From DATEOR01 sp963841425 (GTDB lineage: Bacteria; Actinomycetota; Thermoleophilia; Gaiellales; Gaiellaceae), in the NCBI GenBank assembly GCA_963841425.1, contig CAWJCL010000003.1, forward strand, positions 124,001 to 188,000: 64,000 bases of DNA, written 5' to 3'. Below are positions 34,803 to 43,648 of this stretch, one piece after another (position 1 is the first letter of the stretch; each line of letters begins with the position of its first letter). Below the pieces are notes generated by a model, which was not told the DNA's origin, did no database searches, and saw only the letters and a program-made list of their open reading frames with translations. A program made the position numbers and the translations under genes.

Positions 34803-35952
34803 AGGGCTCCACGCCGCGCTTCAGCAGGCCGCGAGCGAGAATGAGGCGCTGGACCTCGCTCGTCCCCTCCCAGATCCTGTCGACACGGACCTCGCGCCAG
34901 AAGCGGGCCACCGGGTTCTCGGTCATGTAGCCGCGACCGCCGAGGATCTGGAGGGAGCGGTCGACGATGCGCCCCGCCGCCTCGGAGGCGAAGAGCTTCG
35001 CCGCAGCCACCTTCCCGTGGACGATCTTGCGGTCTTCGTAGGAGTCGAACGCGTGAGCAGCGTGATAGGTGAGGAGCCTCGCTGCGAGAAGCTCGGCAAG
35101 GGAGTCTGCGAGCTGGAAGGAGACGCCCTCGTGCTCGGCGATGGGCTTCCCGAAGGCGACGCGCTCGAGCGCCCAGTCGCGCGCGATCGCGAGCGCGCGC
35201 TCCGAGGCCCCGCAGCAGCGCGCCGCGATGAACAGGCGCTCGACGAGGAACCATTCCTTCGCACCCTCGTTGCCGCCCGCCGGCACGCGGTTCTCGTCGG
35301 GCACCCTGCAGTCGCGCAGGACGAGCTCAGGGTGGTGATCCAGGTAGGGGTCGTGCAGGAAGCCGGGCACGCGCGTGAGCTCGAGGCCGGGGGTGCCGGG
35401 CTCGACGATGAAGAGCGTCTGCTCGCCGTCGACGACCGCAAGGACGATGTAGAAGCCCGGATCGCCCTCGCTCGTCACGAACCACTTCTCGCCGTTCAGC
35501 ACCCACTCGTCTCCGTCGCGCACGGCGCTCGCGGCCACGGCGCTTACGTCGGAGCCCGCGCCGGGCTCCGTTACCGCCCAGGCCTCGCGGTACTCGCCAC
35601 GCAGGATGGGAACGACCCAGCGGTCGCGCTGCTCGGGCGTGAGGATCTCCCAGAGCTCGGCCGGGCCGCGGTCGACCACGGCGAAGCCGAGCCCGTTCGT
35701 GGCCTTGCCGGATTCCTCCTCGAGCGCCACCTGGCCGAGCATGCTGAGGCCGGCGCCTCCGGCTTCCTCTGGCATGTTCAGCATCGAGAAGCCTGCGGTG
35801 CGCGCCTTCTTGCGCACCGCGTCGACGGCGGAGAAGTCGATCTCGCCCGCGGCGGCGATCTTCTCCTCGAGCGGGAAGACCTCGTCGGCGACGAAGCGGC
35901 CGACGCGGTCTTTCAGCTCGGCGATGTCAGGGGGAAGCTCGGGGACGACCAT
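34792..35952 (-). CDS. acyl-CoA dehydrogenase
   Basis: A 386-residue acyl-CoA dehydrogenase with TEPGAGSDVSAV near 117, NGEKWFVTSE, and the catalytic Glu block IWEGTSEVQRLILARGLL at the C-terminus. The ATG at 35952 starts the conserved N-terminal helix; an upstream GTG/ATG extension into the divergent gene is rejected. It shares a 47-base promoter gap with the divergent nitrilase-family gene. It may lead the minus-strand group of cupin, Rieske oxygenase and pot genes. Confidence 0.92.
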   Translation of the reverse strand: MVVPELPPDIAELKDRVGRFVADEVFPLEEKIAAAGEIDFSAVDAVRKKARTAGFSMLNMPEEAGGAGLSMLGQVALEEESGKATNGLGFAVVDRGPAELWEILTPEQRDRWVVPILRGEYREAWAVTEPGAGSDVSAVAASAVRDGDEWVLNGEKWFVTSEGDPGFYIVLAVVDGEQTLFIVEPGTPGLELTRVPGFLHDPYLDHHPELVLRDCRVPDENRVPAGGNEGAKEWFLVERLFIAARCCGASERALAIARDWALERVAFGKPIAEHEGVSFQLADSLAELLAARLLTYHAAHAFDSYEDRKIVHGKVAAAKLFASEAAGRIVDRSLQILGGRGYMTENPVARFWREVRVDRIWEGTSEVQRLILARGLLKRGVEPYVD

Positions 35953-35999
35953 GGTGGGTGATCTTGACGTGTCGGAGGGGTCGAGGTAAACCGGGGTCG

Positions 36000-36902
36000 G
36001 TGACAAGCGTCCGAATTGCCTGCATGCAGGTCGCCCCGGTCGTGGGCGACGCCGAGGGGAACCGACGGCGTGCGCGCGAGGCTCTGAAGGAAGCGATCGG
36101 CGCGGGAGCGAGGATCGTCCTTCTGCCCGAGCTCGTCACGTCTGGCTACGTCTTCGAGTCGGCGGGGGAGGCGAGGGCACTCGCCCAGCCCGCGGACGGC
36201 CCGGCCCTCGCGGACTGGGCGGAGGAGGCCGCCCGTGCCGAAGCGGTGGTCGTGGGGGGCTTCGCGGAGCTCGGCGCGGACGGCGCCGTCTACAACTCGG
36301 CGGCGGTCATCGGGCCTGCCGGCCTGCTGTCCGTCTACCGGAAGGCGCACCTCTGGGACCGCGAGAAGGTCTGCTTCGAGCCGGGCGGCGAGCCGGCGCC
36401 GGTCGTCGAGACGCCGTTCGGCCGGATCGGCGTGGCGGTGTGCTACGACCTCTACTTCCCGGAGCTCACGCGCGGGCTTGCGCTTGCCGGCGCCGATCTC
36501 ATCGCGCTGCCGGCGAACCTACCGCTCTTCCCGCGGCCGGAGGGCGAGCGCCCCGTGGAGATCGCCCTCGCCCAGGCGACCGCGCACGTGAGCAAGGTCT
36601 GGGTCGCGGTCTGCGACCGGACGGGACCGGAACGCGGCGTCGAGTGGACCGGGGCGAGCTGCATCGTCGACCCGGACGGCTGGCTCGCCGCCGGCCCCGT
36701 GGAGGGCTACGGCGATGGGATCCTCCATGCCGATTGCGATCTCGCGCTGGCGCGGGAGAAGGCGTGGGGCGCGCGGAACGACGTCCGTGGAGACCTTCGT
36801 CCCGAGCTCTACACGACCGCCCGGCCCGCGAGCGACCCTTCGAGGATCGCCTCCTCGAGCGAGCGCGGCGCGAGCCGGTCGCCCGCCTCGACCGCGCCCT
36901 GA
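36000..36902 (+). CDS. carbon-nitrogen hydrolase (nitrilase superfamily)
   Basis: A 300-residue nitrilase-superfamily amidase. The Glu-Lys-Cys triad is visible: LLPELVTSGY near 44, YRKAHLW near 115 and VCYDLYFPE near 151. It likely hydrolyses an amide, possibly an omega-amidase or N-carbamoyl type substrate. The GTG at 36000 gives the family start RIACMQVAP within seven residues. Its last 30 codons overlap the convergent flavoprotein gene by 94 bases. The family normally ends near the DLRPELY motif, so the tail is an unusual extension. Confidence 0.87.
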   Translation: MTSVRIACMQVAPVVGDAEGNRRRAREALKEAIGAGARIVLLPELVTSGYVFESAGEARALAQPADGPALADWAEEAARAEAVVVGGFAELGADGAVYNSAAVIGPAGLLSVYRKAHLWDREKVCFEPGGEPAPVVETPFGRIGVAVCYDLYFPELTRGLALAGADLIALPANLPLFPRPEGERPVEIALAQATAHVSKVWVAVCDRTGPERGVEWTGASCIVDPDGWLAAGPVEGYGDGILHADCDLALAREKAWGARNDVRGDLRPELYTTARPASDPSRIASSSERGASRSPASTAP

Positions 36903-38668
36903 ACCTCGAGGTCGCGGACGGGCACGCGTCCGAGGGCCAGCACGAGCGCATCGGCGTTGAGGGCCGCCTCCAGCTCGGGGGCGAAGATGTTCGTGAAGCT
37001 CGCGCGGCCGCCGTCCCAGGCAGCCAGCTCCAGGTGGTGCCACACCTCGATTCCGGCCCGGTAGAGGCGTGCGGCATACAGGTTGCGCCGGTAGGCGTGC
37101 AGTGTCTCGCCAAAGGCGGCCGATCCCACCGCGAGCGCGACCTGGTAGCCGCTCGCCGCCAGGACCTCGGCCGCGTCGAGCCCCGAGGCGTCTCCGCCCC
37201 AGTCGGCGACGACGATCCGTTTCCCGTCGGGGCGGCTTCCCCGCAGCACGTCCCAGGCGGTCATGAATCCGTCCGCGAGGGGAACGTCGGGGACGTATGG
37301 CCGGGCGCCGGTGGCAAGGACGACGGCGTCGGCATCCAGCGGCTCTTCCACGTGCTCTCCGAGGCGCACGTCGACGCCTTCGAGCAGGCGCTCGTAATTC
37401 CGTAGAAGAGACGCTGCGAGCTCGGCGTGGCCGGGAGCAGCGCCGGCGAGCTCGACCTGTCCGCCCAGGCGGATCCTCGACTCGTAGAGGACGACGTCGT
37501 GTCCGGCCGCATTCGCCTCCGCTGCTGCCGCCATCCCCGCGGGGCCGCCGCCCACGACCGCGACTCGCTGCCGCCGCCCGGGGCGAACCCACGACCACGT
37601 CAGCTCGCGGCCCGTGCGTGGATTCTGGGCGCACGCGATCGGCGCCCCTGCGTGATAGTGCGCAATGCAGGTGTTGCACCCGATGCAGCGGAGAACGTCG
37701 TCGGCGCGCCCGTCACGAGCCTTGCGCGGCAGGTCGGGGTCCGTGATGAGCGCACGGGTCATCCCGACCGCGTCGGCGACTCCGTCCGCGATGAGCCGGT
37801 CGGCGGCAGCCGGGTCGACGATGCGCGAGGTCGCGATCAACGGAGACCCGACCCGGAACGGCGTCGCGAACCCTGCGATGACGCTCTCCTCGACCGGCGG
37901 GGGCGGGACGATGCCTGTCGAGCCGCGGTAGGTTGAGGAGTCGCCGAGGGCGATCGAGAGGTAGTCGACGAGGCCGGCCAGTTCCGGCGCGACGGCCGCG
38001 GCGGCCTCGGAGTCGGCCGAGAGCCGGACGCCGAGCGCGAGCTCGGGTGCCGCGTGCCTCACAGCCTCGAGGACGGCGACGAGGAGCTGCGGGCCTGCCG
38101 CCCACTCGTCCTCGCGGAGGTTCAGACCAGGCGTGAAGAACTGCGCGAAGAGGTAGCCGTGCGCGGCCGAGAGCTCGATCCCGTCGAGCCCGCCCTCGGC
38201 GGCCAGTCCGGCGGAGTGCGCGTACCCGGCGACGATCTCGTCGATCTCGGCCGAGGTGAGGGCTCGGGGCTCGACGTGGAAGCGCTGGCTCGGGATCGCC
38301 GACGGCGCGACCGCCGCCGGCCTGGGCGGCGAGGCGATCAGCTCGCGGCCGCCGTGAAAGAGCTGCACGAACAGGCGGGTTCCGTGCGGGTGGACGGCCT
38401 CGGCCACGCGGCGGTAGCCGGCGACGATCTCGGGCTGGTAGCCGGCCAAGGTGTGGGCGGTCAGCCGACCGGACTCGTGCACGGCGGTCGCCTCGAGGAC
38501 GATCATCCCCGTGCCACCCGCCGCGCGCGCCTCGTGGTAGGCGACGAACTCGGTCGTGGGCAGGTGGTCCCCGACGAGCGTGGTCTGGTGTGCGGTCGAG
38601 ACGATCCGGTTCGGGAGCTCGACGGGGCCGAGCCCGAGCGGGCTCAGGAGGTGTGGGAGCTCAGGCAC
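36809..38668 (-). CDS. trimethylamine-dehydrogenase-like flavin/Fe-S oxidoreductase
   Basis: A 619-residue multi-domain flavoenzyme. An Old-Yellow-Enzyme FMN barrel (FVQLFHGGRE near 98; HGYLFAQFFTPGLN near 170) is followed by a 4Fe-4S segment CIGCNTCI near 330 and an FAD/NAD(P) domain with VAVVGGGPAGMAAA near 367. The Fe-S loop pattern resembles trimethylamine dehydrogenase more than 2,4-dienoyl-CoA reductase, though both share this architecture. N-demethylation of an amine fits the nearby Rieske oxygenase. It overlaps the following thioesterase gene by eight bases. Confidence 0.88.
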   Translation of the reverse strand: MPELPHLLSPLGLGPVELPNRIVSTAHQTTLVGDHLPTTEFVAYHEARAAGGTGMIVLEATAVHESGRLTAHTLAGYQPEIVAGYRRVAEAVHPHGTRLFVQLFHGGRELIASPPRPAAVAPSAIPSQRFHVEPRALTSAEIDEIVAGYAHSAGLAAEGGLDGIELSAAHGYLFAQFFTPGLNLREDEWAAGPQLLVAVLEAVRHAAPELALGVRLSADSEAAAAVAPELAGLVDYLSIALGDSSTYRGSTGIVPPPPVEESVIAGFATPFRVGSPLIATSRIVDPAAADRLIADGVADAVGMTRALITDPDLPRKARDGRADDVLRCIGCNTCIAHYHAGAPIACAQNPRTGRELTWSWVRPGRRQRVAVVGGGPAGMAAAAEANAAGHDVVLYESRIRLGGQVELAGAAPGHAELAASLLRNYERLLEGVDVRLGEHVEEPLDADAVVLATGARPYVPDVPLADGFMTAWDVLRGSRPDGKRIVVADWGGDASGLDAAEVLAASGYQVALAVGSAAFGETLHAYRRNLYAARLYRAGIEVWHHLELAAWDGGRASFTNIFAPELEAALNADALVLALGRVPVRDLEVQGAVEAGDRLAPRSLEEAILEGSLAGRAVV

Positions 38669-39056
38669 CGAGCTCGCGCTCGAGGGCCGCCCGCTCGGCG
38701 TCGCTGAGCGGGCGGGAGCGCCCGCTCTCCGTGTCGCGCGCCACGAGGACGGCCTCCGCCTCCGCGGCGAGCTCGCCGCCGACCGTGGCGATCTCCTCTC
38801 GCGTCGTCACGCTCGACTTGCCGATCCTCGTCAGCCAGAGCCGCGCCACGATCGCGTCGTCGTCCTGCGTCAGCTCGCGCCGGAAGTCGATCGCCACCCG
38901 CGCCGTCACGTAGCCCCATGCATCGCCCGAGTCTCCGAGTGCCCGCTCGAGCCACTCGTCGCGTACCTCTTCGAGGTAGGTGAGGTAAACCGCGTTGTTC
39001 ACGTGGCCGTAGGCGTCCTGGTCGCGCCAGCGGATTTCGATCTGCTTCTCGTGCAC
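38661..39056 (-). CDS. acyl-CoA thioesterase (4HBT hot-dog fold)
   Basis: A 131-residue hot-dog fold thioesterase of the 4-hydroxybenzoyl-CoA thioesterase/YbgC group. The active-site segment is WRDQDAYGHVNNAVYLTYLE near 10-29, with Asp and the HVNN loop. It releases an acid from its CoA thioester. Its stop overlaps the start of the TMADH-like gene, so the two are co-translated. Divergent from the acyl-CoA synthetase gene across 37 bases. Confidence 0.88.
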   Translation of the reverse strand: MHEKQIEIRWRDQDAYGHVNNAVYLTYLEEVRDEWLERALGDSGDAWGYVTARVAIDFRRELTQDDDAIVARLWLTRIGKSSVTTREEIATVGGELAAEAEAVLVARDTESGRSRPLSDAERAALERELGA

Positions 39057-39093
39057 GTTGCCTTCCGAGTGGAGAGGATGGTAAGAGGCTGCG

Positions 39094-41109
39094 ATGGCCG
39101 ATCACAACCGCGTCCGACCCCTCCTCTTCCCACGCTCGGTGACCGTCGTCGGTGCGTCGCCGCGGCACGGGCGGATCGTGGAGGAGGTCGTGCGGTCGGG
39201 AATCCCCGCCTGGGGAGTGCATCCGACGAGGGAGGAGGTGCTCGGCCTCCCCTGTTTCCAGAGTGTCGCCGGGCTTCCGGAGCGGCCCGAGCTCGCCGCC
39301 CTTCTGGTCGGCCACGAGCGCGTCGAGGCGGTCTTCGAGGAGGCGCTTGTGGCAGGCGTGCGCGCCTTCTTTCTCCCCGGCCTCGGGAACGAAGCCGGGG
39401 CGGCGGGGCCGGAGGTCGCTGCGCGGATCGCGGAGCGGGCACGTGCGGAGGACGCCGTACTGCTCGGTCCGAACTGCATGGGGGTCGCGGCGCCGAAAGA
39501 GGTCTCGCTCTGGATCGGGACCGTGCCGGACACCTTCCGCCCGGGCCGCGTCTCGGTCGTCTCTCAGTCGGGGTCGATCGCGGAGGCGCTCCTCGGGATC
39601 GGCCCGCGGGTCGGCTTCCGCTTGGTCGTCTCGTCCGGCGGCGAGGTGGTCACGGACGCCGCCGACGTTCTCGGCTTCTTTGCGGAGGACGAGGGAACCG
39701 GTGCGATCGGGCTCTTCCTGGAGACCGTCCGCCGGCCGGCCGAGTTCGCGTCCGCGCTCGAGCGCTGCGCCGATGCGGGGAAGCCGGTCGTCTGCCTGAA
39801 GGTGGGCCGCTCGCAGGCGGCCGCGCGCGCCGCGCTAGCCCACACAGGCGCGGTGGTCGGCTCGGAGCGCGCGTTCTCCGCACTCCTGCGCCGGCAGGGC
39901 GCGATCGAGGTGGACGACTTCACTGCGCTCGTCGAGACCCTCGAGGTTCTCGGCCGCGCGCGCCGGCCACGGGGAAAGCGGATTGCAGCGATCTCGGAGT
40001 CGGGCGGCGAGGGCGCGCTTCTCGCCGACCAGGGAGAGGCGGCGGGAATTCCGTTCGAGCCCCTACCGGACGAAGTCGCCGCCGAGCTCGTCGCCCGCTT
40101 CCCGAACTATCGGGCGCCCGGGAACCCGCTTGACGCCTGGGCGATCGACGCGGCGGAGGCTGTCTTTCCCGGGTCGATCGAGGTCCTCTCCCGGTCCGGC
40201 GCCTTCGACATCGTCGTCGCGCAGGCCGACCAGTCGCAGTTCCGCGGGGCGGAGGAGCACGAGTGGTGCTTCATGATCGTGAAGGCCCTCGCGGAGGCGA
40301 CGGCCGGCACCGACATCTTCCCAGCGGTCACGACGGTCTCGGCGGTCGACCCGCGGCCCGAGGTGGCCGAGTACGCGCTCGAGCACGATGTCGCCCTCCT
40401 GCGTGGCCCGCGCGACGCGATGCGGGCGCTCGCGGCGGCGGCCGCGCATCGCGCCGCCCCCCCTTTCCCGCAGCACGGGCTCGCGGCGGTCGAGTTGACC
40501 GACCTGCTCCAGGAAGGCCCGCTGCCGGAGTTCGAGTCGGCGCTCGTGCTGGAGCGCTACGGCGTCCCGCTCGCGCCGCGCCGCCGGGCGGCATCTCCGG
40601 ACGAGGCCGCCGAGGCCGCCGCCGAGCTCGGCTTCCCTGTTGTCGTGAAGGTCGACGGGCCGGCGCACAAGGCGGTGCAGAACGGGGTTGTGCTCGGGCT
40701 CGGAGACGCCGACGGGGTCCGCGGGGCGACGCAGCGACTCGGCGGCCGGGTCCTCGTCGCGGGCCAGGCCAAGGGCGGCGCCGAGGCCTTCTGCGGGATG
40801 ACGCGGGACCCCGATTTCGGCCCCGTCCTGGCGGTCGGCCCGGGAGGCCGTGCGGTCGAGTCGCTTTCTCTGGCTGCGGTCTCGCTCGCGCCGCTCGGCG
40901 AGGAGGAGGCACTGCAGCTCGTCGCCGAGGCGCCCGGGCTCGAGGTGACCCCCGCAGCGCAGAAGGCTCTCGCGGCCACGCTCGTCGCTCTCGGCCGTCT
41001 CGCCGTCGACCACCCTCGGATCGCCGCCGTGGACGTGAACCCGTTGATCCTGAGCGCGGACGGTGCGGTTGCCGTCGACGCGCTCGTCGTCGTAGAGGGA
41101 GGAAGCTAG
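39094..41109 (+). CDS. acyl-CoA synthetase (NDP-forming), fused alpha and beta domains
   Basis: A 671-residue intact enzyme of the ADP-forming acetyl-CoA synthetase family, interconverting acid + CoA + ATP with acyl-CoA + ADP + phosphate. The N-terminal CoA-binding domain (FPRSVTVVGAS), phospho-His motif ALAHTGAVVGS near 250, and a C-terminal ATP-grasp domain (FPVVVKVDGPAHKAVQNGV) are in order. It is a paralogue of the frameshifted gene at 25981-28020. It heads a four-gene overlapping operon; its TAG overlaps the GTG of the next gene by one base. Confidence 0.93.
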   Translation: MADHNRVRPLLFPRSVTVVGASPRHGRIVEEVVRSGIPAWGVHPTREEVLGLPCFQSVAGLPERPELAALLVGHERVEAVFEEALVAGVRAFFLPGLGNEAGAAGPEVAARIAERARAEDAVLLGPNCMGVAAPKEVSLWIGTVPDTFRPGRVSVVSQSGSIAEALLGIGPRVGFRLVVSSGGEVVTDAADVLGFFAEDEGTGAIGLFLETVRRPAEFASALERCADAGKPVVCLKVGRSQAAARAALAHTGAVVGSERAFSALLRRQGAIEVDDFTALVETLEVLGRARRPRGKRIAAISESGGEGALLADQGEAAGIPFEPLPDEVAAELVARFPNYRAPGNPLDAWAIDAAEAVFPGSIEVLSRSGAFDIVVAQADQSQFRGAEEHEWCFMIVKALAEATAGTDIFPAVTTVSAVDPRPEVAEYALEHDVALLRGPRDAMRALAAAAAHRAAPPFPQHGLAAVELTDLLQEGPLPEFESALVLERYGVPLAPRRRAASPDEAAEAAAELGFPVVVKVDGPAHKAVQNGVVLGLGDADGVRGATQRLGGRVLVAGQAKGGAEAFCGMTRDPDFGPVLAVGPGGRAVESLSLAAVSLAPLGEEEALQLVAEAPGLEVTPAAQKALAATLVALGRLAVDHPRIAAVDVNPLILSADGAVAVDALVVVEGGS

Positions 41110-41930
41110 TGCCAGTGAGTGACGTAGTCCTGTACGAGCTCCGCGGCCCGGCGGCCTGGGTGACGCTGAACCGCCCGAGCAAGCTGAACGCGATCAGCGG
41201 CGAGGTGGTCCGGCGGCTGCGCGAGTCGTGGCGGGAGGCGGCGGACGACGACGGGGTGAAGGTTGTCGTGCTCACCGGGGCGGGGCGGGCGTTCTCGGCC
41301 GGGTACGACATCGCCGAGGAGGTCGAGCAGCAGATCGAGAGCGCCGAGCGCTGGCACGAGGTCCTCGCGGAGGACGTCGACCTGACCATGGAGCTCTGGT
41401 CGCTGCCGAAGCCGACGATCGCCGCCGTCAGAGGCTGGTGCCTGGCCGGCGCCTGCGAGCTCGCCATGGCGTGCGACCTCGTGGTCGCCGGGGACGACGC
41501 GCAATTCGGCGAGCCGGAGATCCGTTACGGGTCGGGGCCCGTCACGCTGCTCATGCCCTTCGTGCTGGGGCAGAAGAAGACGAACGAGCTCCTCTTCACC
41601 GGTGACACGATCTCGGCGACCGAGGCCGAGCGGCTCGGCCTCGTGAACGCGGTCGTCGCACCGGATGCGCTCGAGGACGCCGTCAACGCGCTCGTCGCCA
41701 AGATCGCCCCGACGCCGCTGCCCGTTCTCCGGCTGACGAAGCTTGCGCTCGTCCGCGCGCAGGAGGCAATGGGTCTCCGCACGGCCGTTGCTGCGAACCT
41801 CGACATCTCCGCCATGCTCAACGCCGCGGACACCCCCGAGCAGCAGGAGTTCGACCGGATCGCCGTCGAGCGGGGCCTCAAGGCTGCGCTTGCGTGGCGG
41901 GACTCGCGCTACGGCGAAGGGCTCGCATGA
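41109..41930 (+). CDS. enoyl-CoA hydratase/isomerase family protein
   Basis: A 273-residue crotonase-fold protein. The oxyanion-hole segment AFSAGYDI and both catalytic glutamates of classical hydratases are present (GACELA and FGEPE), so hydration of a 2-enoyl-CoA is plausible. GTG at 41109 overlaps the previous stop; GTG at 41115 is an alternative. Its stop overlaps the next gene's ATG (ATGA). Second gene of the operon 39094-43614. Confidence 0.9.
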   Translation: MPVSDVVLYELRGPAAWVTLNRPSKLNAISGEVVRRLRESWREAADDDGVKVVVLTGAGRAFSAGYDIAEEVEQQIESAERWHEVLAEDVDLTMELWSLPKPTIAAVRGWCLAGACELAMACDLVVAGDDAQFGEPEIRYGSGPVTLLMPFVLGQKKTNELLFTGDTISATEAERLGLVNAVVAPDALEDAVNALVAKIAPTPLPVLRLTKLALVRAQEAMGLRTAVAANLDISAMLNAADTPEQQEFDRIAVERGLKAALAWRDSRYGEGLA

Positions 41931-42856
41931 GGGTTCTCGTCGCCGATCCCTACTACTCGCTCGAGGAGGTCGCGGAGATCGTCGGCGGCCTCGCCGAGGT
42001 CGAGCGGGCCGGCGCGCCGTGGGAGGGGGACGACGTCGTCGCGCTCCTCGTCAGCCCGGACCAGCCCGTCGGCGTGGCCGACCTCGACCGGCTGCCAGCT
42101 CTTCGTATCGTGGCCACGTGCTCCGTCGGGTACGACAACATCGACACGGCGGCGGCGTCCGATCGCGGCATCTGGGTCAGCAACGTCCCCGACTATTGCG
42201 TCGAGGAAATGGCGGACAGCTCGCTGGCCCTCCTCCTCGCGCTCATGCGTGGTGTCGTTGCCCTCGACCGGAGCGTCCGCGAAGGCAAGTGGGACCACGC
42301 GGTCGCCGGGCCGCTGCGGACGAACCGCGGAACCAGGCTGGGGGTCATCGGCTTCGGGCGCATCGGCCGCGCGCTCGCCACCCGGGCCCTCGCGCTGGGG
42401 TTCGAGGTCTGCGCGGTCGACCCGAACCTTCCCGACGAGGCGGTCTCCGGCTACGGCGTGCATCCGCTGAGCCTCCACGAGGCGCTCTCGAGCTGCGAGG
42501 CCTTCTCGCTCCACTCGCTGCTGACGGACGAGACGCGCGGGATGATCGGCGCCGACGAGATCGCGAAGATGCCGCGCGGCGCGCTCCTCGTCGACACGGC
42601 GCGCGCGGCCCTCGTGGACTTCGACGCCGTCCTCGCGGCGCTCGACTCCGGCCACCTCGGGGGCGCCGCCTTCGACGTCTTGCCCGTCGAGCCTCCGAGC
42701 GCGGAGGCACCGGCACCGGAGCGGCCCACGCTCATCGTCAACCCGCACGCGGGCTGGTACAGCCCCGCGACCGAGCACGAGGCCTACCGGCGGCCGGCCG
42801 TCTCGGTCCGCGAGGCGCTCGAGGGGCTGCGGCCGATGGACGCGCTGGCACCGTGA
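41927..42856 (+). CDS. D-2-hydroxyacid dehydrogenase (phosphoglycerate-dehydrogenase-like)
   Basis: A 309-residue D-isomer-specific 2-hydroxyacid dehydrogenase. The NAD motif GVIGFGRIGRALA is near 140-152; catalytic Arg lies in VDTARAALVD, Glu in LPVEPP and His in NPHAGWYS. It reduces a 2-oxo acid or oxidises a D-2-hydroxyacid; the substrate is unknown. The ATG overlaps the hydratase stop, and its stop overlaps the GTG of the SDR gene. Confidence 0.9.
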   Translation: MRVLVADPYYSLEEVAEIVGGLAEVERAGAPWEGDDVVALLVSPDQPVGVADLDRLPALRIVATCSVGYDNIDTAAASDRGIWVSNVPDYCVEEMADSSLALLLALMRGVVALDRSVREGKWDHAVAGPLRTNRGTRLGVIGFGRIGRALATRALALGFEVCAVDPNLPDEAVSGYGVHPLSLHEALSSCEAFSLHSLLTDETRGMIGADEIAKMPRGALLVDTARAALVDFDAVLAALDSGHLGGAAFDVLPVEPPSAEAPAPERPTLIVNPHAGWYSPATEHEAYRRPAVSVREALEGLRPMDALAP

Positions 42857-43614
42857 GCAGTTTCCGCTCTCCACTGGCTGCGGATGCGAACGCCGGCAAG
42901 GTCGCGCTCGTCACCGGCGGCGGCACCGGGATCGGCCGCGCGACCGCTTTCGAGCTGGCGAGGACGGGCGCGAAGATCGTCGTCTGCGGCCGCCGGCCGG
43001 AACCTTTGGAGGCAGTCCGGGCCGAGCTCGGGGAGGATTGCCTCGCCGTTTCCACCGACGTGCGAGAGCCGGAGCAGGTTGCCGCGCTCCTCGACCGGGC
43101 GCTCGAACGCTTCGGGCGGATCGACGTGCTCGTGAACAACGCGGGCGGGCAATTCCTCGCGCCGGCGGAGGAGATCTCGCTGCAGGGCTGGCGGGCCGTT
43201 CACCGGCTCGCCGTCGACGCCGTCTGGGATCTCACGCGCACCGTGGCCGAGCGCTCGATGATCCCGAACAAGGACGGCGTGATCGTCTTCATCGGCTTCA
43301 GCCCGAGGCGTGGAATGGCCGAGATGGCGCACGCGGCCGCGGCGCGGGCGGCGATCGAGAACCTGGCGGGAAGCCTCGCGCTCGAATGGAGCGAGCACGG
43401 CATCCGCGCGGTGTGCGTCGCGCTCGGCAACATCGCCACCGAGGGGCTCGACGGCTACGGGCCCGAGCGCGTGGCAGAGTGGGAGCGCGAGGTTCCGCTC
43501 GGCCGGCTCGGGACTCCCGAGGAAGCGGCCGCGCTCATCGCCTTCCTCGCCTCCCCCGGCGGCGCCTACGTGACGGGAACGACCGTCGTCATGGACGGCG
43601 GTCTCGACGTCTAG
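42853..43614 (+). CDS. SDR-fold protein lacking the Tyr-Lys catalytic pair
   Basis: A 253-residue short-chain dehydrogenase homologue. The cofactor motif VTGGGTGIGRA and NNAGGQF are kept, but the usual YxxxK region reads AHAAAARAAIENLAG, with neither the Tyr nor the Lys. It may bind cofactor without standard hydride transfer or use another mechanism. The GTG at 42853 overlaps the preceding stop (GTGA). Last gene of this operon; it converges on the hydratase gene at 43649. Confidence 0.83.
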   Translation: MSSFRSPLAADANAGKVALVTGGGTGIGRATAFELARTGAKIVVCGRRPEPLEAVRAELGEDCLAVSTDVREPEQVAALLDRALERFGRIDVLVNNAGGQFLAPAEEISLQGWRAVHRLAVDAVWDLTRTVAERSMIPNKDGVIVFIGFSPRRGMAEMAHAAAARAAIENLAGSLALEWSEHGIRAVCVALGNIATEGLDGYGPERVAEWEREVPLGRLGTPEEAAALIAFLASPGGAYVTGTTVVMDGGLDV

Positions 43615-43648
43615 GGCCCGTTCCGCGATCCGAGCGCGTCCTCAAGGT

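Noticed and set aside
36809..36902. 94-base overlap between the nitrilase-family gene and the flavoprotein gene taken as a frameshift
   Set aside because: Both ends read through in frame without a break; the nitrilase tail is simply longer than usual, so no sequence defect is claimed.
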